A stretch of 64,000 nt of DNA, from positions 82,141,073 to 82,205,072 of the forward strand of contig NC_079149.1 of NCBI RefSeq assembly GCF_945859685.1, written 5' to 3'. Position numbers and translations under genes: made by a program. Shown here piece after piece: positions 47,701-56,700 of the stretch (positions are counted from its first letter, which is position 1; each line of letters starts with the position of its first letter). The notes under the pieces are model-generated. The model saw only the letters and a list, made by a program, of their open reading frames with translations. It was not told where the DNA came from and did no database searches. This stretch comes from Eupeodes corollae. Lineage: Eukaryota > Arthropoda > Insecta > Diptera > Syrphidae.

Positions 47701-50700
47701 CGTTCGAAATTGAAGACAGCTAGCTAGGGACCGAGCTGGCTGGAGACGCATGTTGGTTGAGGCCCAGGTTCGCCCCTGTAAGTAAGTAAGTAATTAGCAA
47801 ATTTAAAGGAGGTTTAAAATTAAAGGTTTAAAATTTTGGACTCCCTAAGTAAATTGCTAACTATTTTGGAAATTGCTAACTAGTAAATTGTTTAACAATA
47901 GGTTGTTTAAAATTTTGCGCAATAGTCTTCATACAATGTAGGGGTGCGAATAAATAGAGCCGAAAGGGCAGTTTACAGCATGGCCATATAATTTGGGACG
48001 TTTAGTGGGATAAGAAAGGTTATTTTAATATAGTAACTTAGGAACTTTCGCACCATTTCGTACGGTTTGTAGCCCACACTTGAGCCGAATACGACACGAT
48101 GGCTAATGAAACTGCTTTAACAATACGAAATTTGTTACCATGACTTATATGTTTGTTCTAAAAAACACTTTTTCACTTTGCTTCGACTATCTTTGCTTTC
48201 TATGATCTTTGCTTCTATCAAGGAACTTATAGCCTAAAAGATTACATTGCATTAAGTAGACTAGATGAATAAGTATTAATTTTGTAATTAGAATTAATTT
48301 AAATTAACTTTTTTTTATTAGTTAAAGTACGCTCAAATTCGAGATTCTGGAGTTTATGAGTGCCAAGTTTCAACAACCCCTCCAGTAGGATACACAATGG
48401 TTTTATCTATTGTGGGTAAGTATAAATTGTTAATATTTTAATAGTTAAAATGTGTTACTATAGACATTTTGTTTTTAAATTATTTAAAGAACCTATAACA
48501 AGCATACACGGAAGCCCAGACTTGTATATAGACACGGGGTCCACAGTAAATTTAACATGCATTGTCAAGCATTTACCAGAACCACCACCAGCAGTCAGAT
48601 GGACACATAACAATGAGGTTAGTTGCATAACATTTTAAAATCAAGATTGTTAAGTTTTTTTTATCTTGGATTATCGCATGTGGCGGTTAAAGATATTAAA
48701 ATAAATACGGGAAGCTATTATGTTTAGGTAATATCTGTGCTCTAAAGGTAAAGGCTCTTAAGTCGATTAATGTGGTTTTGGCTATTTATCCTCTCTGTTA
48801 GACATTCTCTTTACAAACAATTTTCGTTTTTACCCTTGTTGATAAATGTTTTAAAACAAGAAAGATGTGACCTTTTGTAAAATAGCTTAAGTTTAATTCG
48901 CAGGGTTTCGCTAAAGATAAAACAACTTAAGTAGAAAATGATTCGTCTTACATATGTATCAATTTATTGTAATTATCAGATAATAGGCATAAATGATTTT
49001 GGTAAAGTATCTTAGGTTGTTTTTATTTCGATTTTGACAAAAATAAAATCACTTATGTCAACTTAAGATATTGTACCACAAAATTGTTCTCGAATCTACA
49101 AATAATAAAGCATTTATAAATAAAAAAGTAATAAAAACAAAAACACAATAACGTTTTAACCGACCTAAGAACATCTTAGGGTTCTTAGTAAATTAAAAAC
49201 TGTTGTTTTGTTAAATGCACTTAAGTCAAAAAAACATAAATAAATGCATTAAATACGCCACTTATCATTATTATTTTAATATTTATATGATTGTATATAT
49301 AAAGGCAAAATTACTGAAAACCGTATCTGTATATCCTTAATATTTTTTTAAAACAAAGTTTGCAAGTTAAAAATCCACTTTCTAAAAAACGATAAATATA
49401 GACTCAAGATCTTTTACGTTTTGAACACAGATCTAGGGTGTCTAAGTAGAAGCGCACATTTTAGGATTTCTTTGTTTTTGAATTGGATTGTTCGAATGAT
49501 TTTCTTATCCCTGAGAGAATTGGAATTTCCAAAGTTCAAAAAATAAATTACCTTAAAAGGGTATATATAGGCCAAACGAAAAAATGAATAAAATACTTAC
49601 ATTTTATGGTTTAGCAATATTTATTCATAAAATATTTTACATTAGTAATGACTCTGTCCGCAATTTTTAGATATAATATCTATAAGACGGTTTAAAATAG
49701 AAACATTAAATATTTTGTTATTATCACAGGAAATCACTAAAAGGTTTTCTTGTCTTCAAACTTCCTGCCGACTACATAAACTCTATGAAAAAGACCGGAT
49801 TTTTTTTTTAAATGTCAGAAATTTTCAACTATTGCCATAACCGAAATTTCGAAAAAATTCCAATGTTTGTTTTCAATGATGAAAACCGATGATAGCAATA
49901 ACTGGCGCCTAAGTCTTGTAAAACTTTTCTTCACCCGAAAAGACAACGCGTGTCCATTCAATGCTCTCCTGCAAAATTCATTTGATGCACCATGTGTACT
50001 TCCTCAAAACAGGTCAATGTTTTAGTTTTCTACTTTCAATAGCAACACATTTTTGCATTACCCTTTACTTACTTACTTAGGTCCTCGGACCTGTTAAGTC
50101 CATTGGGAACCTCTTAAGAGGCATAGGGCCTCTACTACGCCTACGCGCCATCGTGCACGGTTTCCGGAGATGTGTTTCAGCTCCCTCCAACACTTGCCTA
50201 GTGACGCTGATTCCGCCTCGATTGTCCTGTGCCATGTGCTTCTCTGTCGTCCAGCTCTTATTCCTTCTTGTGTGAGTGGATTCCACTAGATTGCTTGGCC
50301 TGCAATGCAGTCGTTACCTTTTCGAAGCGTATGTCCAATCCATTGCCACTTACGTCTTCGTATTATAGATTATATAGGTTACTGAACTGTTCTTTTATGA
50401 AGAACCTCATTTGAAATACGGTTTGGCCAGAAAATCCTTAGATTGTTACGAAGACATCTATTCACGAAGGTTTGCAGATTTCTTGTTATGGCTGAAGTAA
50501 TCTTCCAAGTACTGGATCCATGAAGAAGCACAGATTCGACATTTGTGGGAAACATTCGTAGCTTTGTTCTTAAGCTGATAGAGTTATTCCTTCAAATTTT
50601 TGACAGCATACCGAACGCCGCCTTTGCTTTGCCGAAGCGGCAGATGACGTCTTGTTCGGTTCCGCCTTCGATGAAAACGATACTTGCAACGTATTAAAAG

Positions 50701-53700
50701 CTATCCACTGTTTCCACCGGTTGCGAGAAATTTTTTTTTTGAGAGCATAGTCATTGTTGTTTTACGATGCAAGCATACATCGTCCGCGTAATTGCTTTAA
50801 ATAGGATGTCAAAGTCCAGTGGTTCCCTCCACTACCTGACAGAGCTAAGCGCAGTACATCGCTTATCACCAACAAAAACAATATTAGCGACAGAATACAG
50901 CCCTGTCTGACTTCGCTTCGGATTTCAAAATCATCTGACAGCTTACCATCGTGCAGAACATGACACTTGGATCCATCATATGTTGCTTTAATAATAGCAA
51001 TTAGTTTTTCTAGGATACCTCTCCTCCGTAAAGCTAACCAGATATACTCTCTGTTAACGCTATCAAAGGTATTTATTTTAGTCGCTGGTACAGTGGAATT
51101 TGAGACAAGCCGTAGAACTAACCGCTCTCCTAACTATTGCGCGTCCTGAAAGAACTAAATCCCTCAGAGCATCTATTTTTGCTCTTTTTGTAGCTGTCAA
51201 AGTCTTTCTGGAGCACATATGTGTTTCAAATAAAATGTATGCAGTTGTTTTCAACACTCTTTTGGATATTCTATACAAAAGTTTATAAAAGATCGCTCTC
51301 GAAAACTTCTGCACAGTGATATATTTACAAAGACCTCATGCAAGTTGTTATGTTTTATTTATAATGCATACAATTTAAATTGAAAGAAAATACATATTAT
51401 TATTCAATATTCGAGAAAATTCTTTATGGAAAATATTCTAATTGAAAAAACGGCCAACCTCTTTCACAGACGACGATGAACTGAAAAACTAGCAATAATG
51501 AGTGTACGTCGTATGTGTAATTTATATAACAGATTTTCATAGATTTATGTGTATGTATAAAGTGTATAACAGAATGTCATAGCAACAATTGAATGAATAC
51601 AGGATACGTACTTAGCATAATAGTTAGCAAGATAGTATTTTAGAAATACAGTGTATGAATACATTATACTCTCCGCCTGGCCGAAAAAAAAAACTTAACT
51701 TAATTATTAAAAAAAAAACTTAATATTGGAATCTAATAGGGCGTTTGGTTTGTCTTCCTGAACGTCGTGGAGTGTGGACCTCTGGATGTGGAGGTACAGT
51801 TCTAGTTACAGCTTCTGCTGATGCTTGAGGACGTGAAGTTGGAGTTTCAGTTGCAGCCTGTGTTGATGATGGTGCTTGAGATACCGGATGATGGCACACT
51901 ATCACATCATGATCTGAAAATGAAACTGTCCGACGATCTTGTACGATAGGTTGTTGAGTTGGAGTCTTCTGGATTGTTGGCTTCGGAGCTGGGACATTCA
52001 CGAGTCTGAGTTGGTCAATATGTCTTTTAAATATATAACCACTGTCTAATTTAACAATGTAATGTAATGAGCCCAACTTTTGCGTGATGAATCCTAGTTC
52101 CCATGCTGGTTTATTGTTTCTGTAAACTCGAACAGTTACTCGGCCACCAGTTTTGAGACTACGTATCGTACCATTTTGTGGAACAGTTGATGGTAACTCT
52201 TTAGTAGGTCTTATCGCATCTAAACGAATACGTAGCTGACGATGCAGGTACAGCTCTGCTGGACTTTTCCCAGAAGACAACGGTGTGGCTCGGAATAATT
52301 GTAGTATTTGATTTAGATGATCCGAGTTATTCTCCATCTTTTCAAGCTTTATTTTTAATGTCTGGACAAACCTTTCTGCAAGTCCATTGGTTGCAGGATG
52401 TCCTGGCGCAATGAATATCTGAGTGATGCCTCGGTCCTTGCAGTATTTATCGAATATCTGATTTTTGAAAATCGTTGCATTGTCGGATACCAAGAAATTT
52501 GGATAACCGTGAAAGGAAAATATGTCCTCTAGAAGAGACATTGTTGTGGACGTGTCCGGTGCTTTCTTAATTGCTCTAACCTCGGGCCATTTAGACTTCG
52601 CGTCAATTAATATAAAGTAGAAATTACCATTTTTGGGTCCAGCGTAGTCAATTTGAACTCTTTGAAAATTTTCCTGTGGTTCTTCCCAATGATGTGTTGG
52701 TGCTTTTGCTGGAGATTTTTGGTTCAGGGCGCAGGCTTGACATGACCGTACTACTTGTTCAATATCTCGATCAATATTGTGCCAGTAACAGTATCTTCTC
52801 GCTAGCTGTTTCATGCGAACTATGCCTGGATGTGTTACATGAAGTTCGTCCAATATTGTCTTTTGAAAAATTTTTGGGATGTATACTCGTGAATCTCGGA
52901 ATAAAATGTTACCTTGCAGTGTATATTCCTGTAAATAGCTTGTTCCGGCGTTGATTTCTTTTATTATTTTTGTCAGATCAGGGTCCTTAGATGTTTCTTG
53001 TGCTATCATTTGACTAGTGACGTTGGTTGAAGATATGTAGCTGAATGAATTGTTTTGGAGCTGAAAGATTTCATCATCGATTGTAGAATGTTCTTTGGAA
53101 GTTTTACTGACCGGATTTCTTGAGAAATAATCGGCATTGACATTTCGGTCGCCGTTTCGATGAATTATTTCATAGTTAAAATTAGACAAATAACTTGCGT
53201 ACCTGAGCAATCTAGCGGCTGTCATGGGTGGCAAATTACTATGATGATGGAATATTCTTGCCAGAGGTTTGTTGTCCGTGATGAGCGTAAACTTTCTACC
53301 ATATAAATAAGTAAAAAGTCGGTCAAGTGCAAATACAATAGCCAAGGCCTCGCGATCAATTTGGCTATAATTCATCTCAGACTTTGAAAGGGACCTTGAT
53401 ACGAAACAGATCGGTTTCTCGACTCCATCGATGATATGAGAAAGAACAGCGGCTACTCCCACAGGGCTGGCATCGCAAGCAACAGTGACTGGCAGTGAAG
53501 GGTCATATGGAACAAGCGTCTGTTCGCTTCCGATCAAATGTTTAAGCTTGATGAATGCTGCTTCACATTTCGCTGACCAGAAAAAACCGGAATCCTTACA
53601 GAGTAGCTCGCGAATCGGGGCTGTGATAGTTGAATGGTTGGGGATGAATTTACTATAGTAAGTCACTAGTCCAAGAAATTGTTTTACTTCCTTCTCATTA

Positions 53701-56700
53701 GTTGGTCTTCGTGCATCGAGAATAGCTTCAACTTTCTTTGGATCTTTAGCAATTGTCTTGAACGATATAAGGTAACCAAGGTACGATATCTTGGTTGCAA
53801 AAAATTTACATTTTGATCTATTTATATGCAAGTCATTGTCTTGAAGTCTCTGGAAGCATTTCAATAGATTATCTTCGCATTCTCTTAGGGATTCGCCATG
53901 TACGATGATATCGTCGAAGTATGAAACAACTCCGGTTAGGCCGTTTAAAATTTGGTCCAAGATTCGATGAAATTCACTCGGAGCTGATTTGATGCCAAAG
54001 CTTAAGCGGTTCATTTTGAATGTGCCTTTGTGCGTCGAAATTGTTTGAACCGTCGCACTTACTTCATCTACTTCAATATGAAGGTATGCTTTGTATAGAT
54101 CTAATTTACAGAAGTATCTTGAATTCCTGAGGTTGTTCACTATTTCGTCAATTCGGGGAATCGGGTAGTGCGCGTCTGTGAGCTGTTTGTTGACAGCAAC
54201 TTTATAGTCAAAGCATAACCTAACGTTTCCATCTGGTTTTGGCACAGCTACTATGGGTGATCCCCAATCACTTTTGTCGATGGCTGTGATTATGTTGTCT
54301 TTCTCCAGCATGGAAAGCTCACGTTCGACTTTGTCACGAATAGCAAACGGTATGGTTCTTGCTTTGATGAAAACTGGCCTTGCATTACTTCTTAGCTGTA
54401 AAGAGCACTTGACACCTGGAATCTTGCCTACTGACTGCTCGAAAATTTTTGGAAATAATTTCACAAATTGGTCAACTGATTTTACCTGGAAAACATCTTG
54501 AATATTATTTTTGATTGACTGATTGATGACTTTGTCTATTTCTTGAAGGCTTATATGCAGACGCCGAATCCACGTTCGACCAATCAATGATGAAAACCCC
54601 TCCGGTACAATGAACAGTTGTTCAACAGATTCGATGTTGTTGAATTTCACTGGAACGTCGATGACTCCTAGAGGTGACACAATACCGGCGTCGTACGTTC
54701 TGAACTTCAAAGAGCATGGCTGGAGTTTGATATTCAACTTCAGCTGTTCGAATTTATTAATGGGAATCAGGGTATATCCGGAACCCGAGTCAACTTCAAA
54801 CTTCACGGCTTTGTTGGCTATAAATACTTCAACTTCATATTTCTGTGTTGTTAAATTTGTGGAAAACAAATCAACGACTTCCATATGGTTGAGATTTAGA
54901 TCGCTCTGATCAAAATTTGATTGGAAATCAGCGTAATCTGTGATGTTTGATACAGTTCTGGATGTTGACTGGTGATTTTTATTCTTGACAAGTGTAGATA
55001 TGCACACTTTTGACACGTGCCCTTGTTTGTGACAGGAACCACATCTCAGTTTGTCAGGCGCTACCCTACAATCTGTTGACATGTGATTGTTCCTACCACA
55101 TCTGATACACAGATCATCAATTCCGATTTCTCTAAAATTAACTCTGTAATTGGCATTTCTTTTGCTGGAAGTGTTTCTTCTTCTGGAATGTGTTCGTGAC
55201 CCGGCTTTCTTTGAGGATTCACGTCTGGATTTTGAAATTAAGTTGATGTTCGTCTGTGCTGAATTGATTGAAGTATAAGATTGAGCAACCTCGTTGGCAT
55301 TAATCTTAGCTGTCTCATAAGCTAAAGTTTTTGTTACCACTGCACTGAAATCCAAATCGGTCTCTAAAAGTTTCTCTCGAATGCTATTGTCTCTAAGTCC
55401 TCGAATAAAATGTCCTCTCAAAAACAAGTAAGTGACGGATAACCCACATGAGCAGTTCAATTGACAATCGATGGCTAGTTTTTGCAATGCAGCCACGTAC
55501 TCAGATCAACTTTCGTTAGGTTGTTGAACTCTCATCAAGAGGCGATGCTGACCCACGAGAACATTAACAGAAGGTGCGAGCTTCACTTTGAGAACTTTGA
55601 CAATGTCTGTATAGCTGGATTCTTCAATGGTTCTTGGTGCTAGAAAATGCTTACATTTGTCGTAGAGATTAGGTCCGATTGAATTCAAGAATGTCCTCTT
55701 CTGAATAACTGGGTCGGTTAAATTCTTCAAAGCACAAAAGTTCTCGAATCTCTCTATATATTGTAGAAAATTTTCATTATCTGGATTGAAAACCTCAAAA
55801 TTCGAAGCGATAATCGTCGTTGAAATTGAACTGGAATCATGTGCAGCAGCACCAACGTTGTTTTGTAAGCTCATCATATCTCTCATAGCCTGGAGAAACT
55901 GGCTAAATTGTGCAGCGTCCATAATTCGGCTTTTATCTCGTCGCCAAAATGTTATGTTTTATTTATAATGCATACAATTTAAATTGAAAGAAAATACTTA
56001 TTATTATTCAATATTCGAGAAAATTCTTTATGGAAAATATTCTAATTGAAAAAACGGCCAACCTCTTTCACAGACGACGATGAACTGAAAAACTAGCAAT
56101 AATGAGTGTACGTCGTATGTGTAATTTATATAACAGATTTTCATAGATTTATGTGTATGTACAGCTGTCAACAAAATAATAGCAGCGCTATTTTTTTCTC
56201 ATTTCTTTTTGTTATATCTTCTTTGTTATTGCTTTTTTCTCTCTAACTTTAGCTTTTTCTGAAACTCTTATTCTATGCTTTCATTATCACCATCAATCAT
56301 ATCAATATGCATTATATCAATAAAATAACGGCCCTTTGTTTAAAAAAATTGCAAATGTAGGACACACAAAATAATAGCAGCGTTAATGCATAAAATAGTT
56401 AAAATCAATAAAATAAAGTATAATTCAACTAAAAAAGTTAACAAACAGTGAGTATTTTCTGCAAATATCATTTTCTGTTATTTTGCGAGTTTTTTTGTTA
56501 AATTTATTAGACAGTGGGAGGAGAAAAACATTGCAGTCAAGAGCTACGCCAAATCATACGCCAAATGAGGAGCGCCGGACAATAGTACAGGCAAATCGAA
56601 AAAATTTGAACGTTTCTGCAAAGCTGATCCATAATGCCATCAATTTTGTGGAAAAAGTGGAAACCAGAGGTCGGAAACGCAAATTAGAGGACGGGGACCA

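Larger units (their letters stand above)
42850..47940 (-). repeat. Unnamed repeat family, copy B (interrupted)
   Basis: Blocks at 42850-43230 and 47790-47940 carry GTAAATTGCTAA-type motifs and match copy A (32230-35545) in reverse complement. The run ACGAACTGTCACTTTTTAGA (43143-43162) and the end AAATTTTGCGCAATAG (47914-47929) are examples. A nested LINE pair (43240-47790) splits it. Copies A and B lie in opposite orientation around dpr exons 1-3. Confidence 0.6.

Noticed and set aside
52676..55968. Plus-strand open frames of 60-99 codons across the gypsy element
   Set aside because: All are shadows of the minus-strand gag-pol frame and show no family features.
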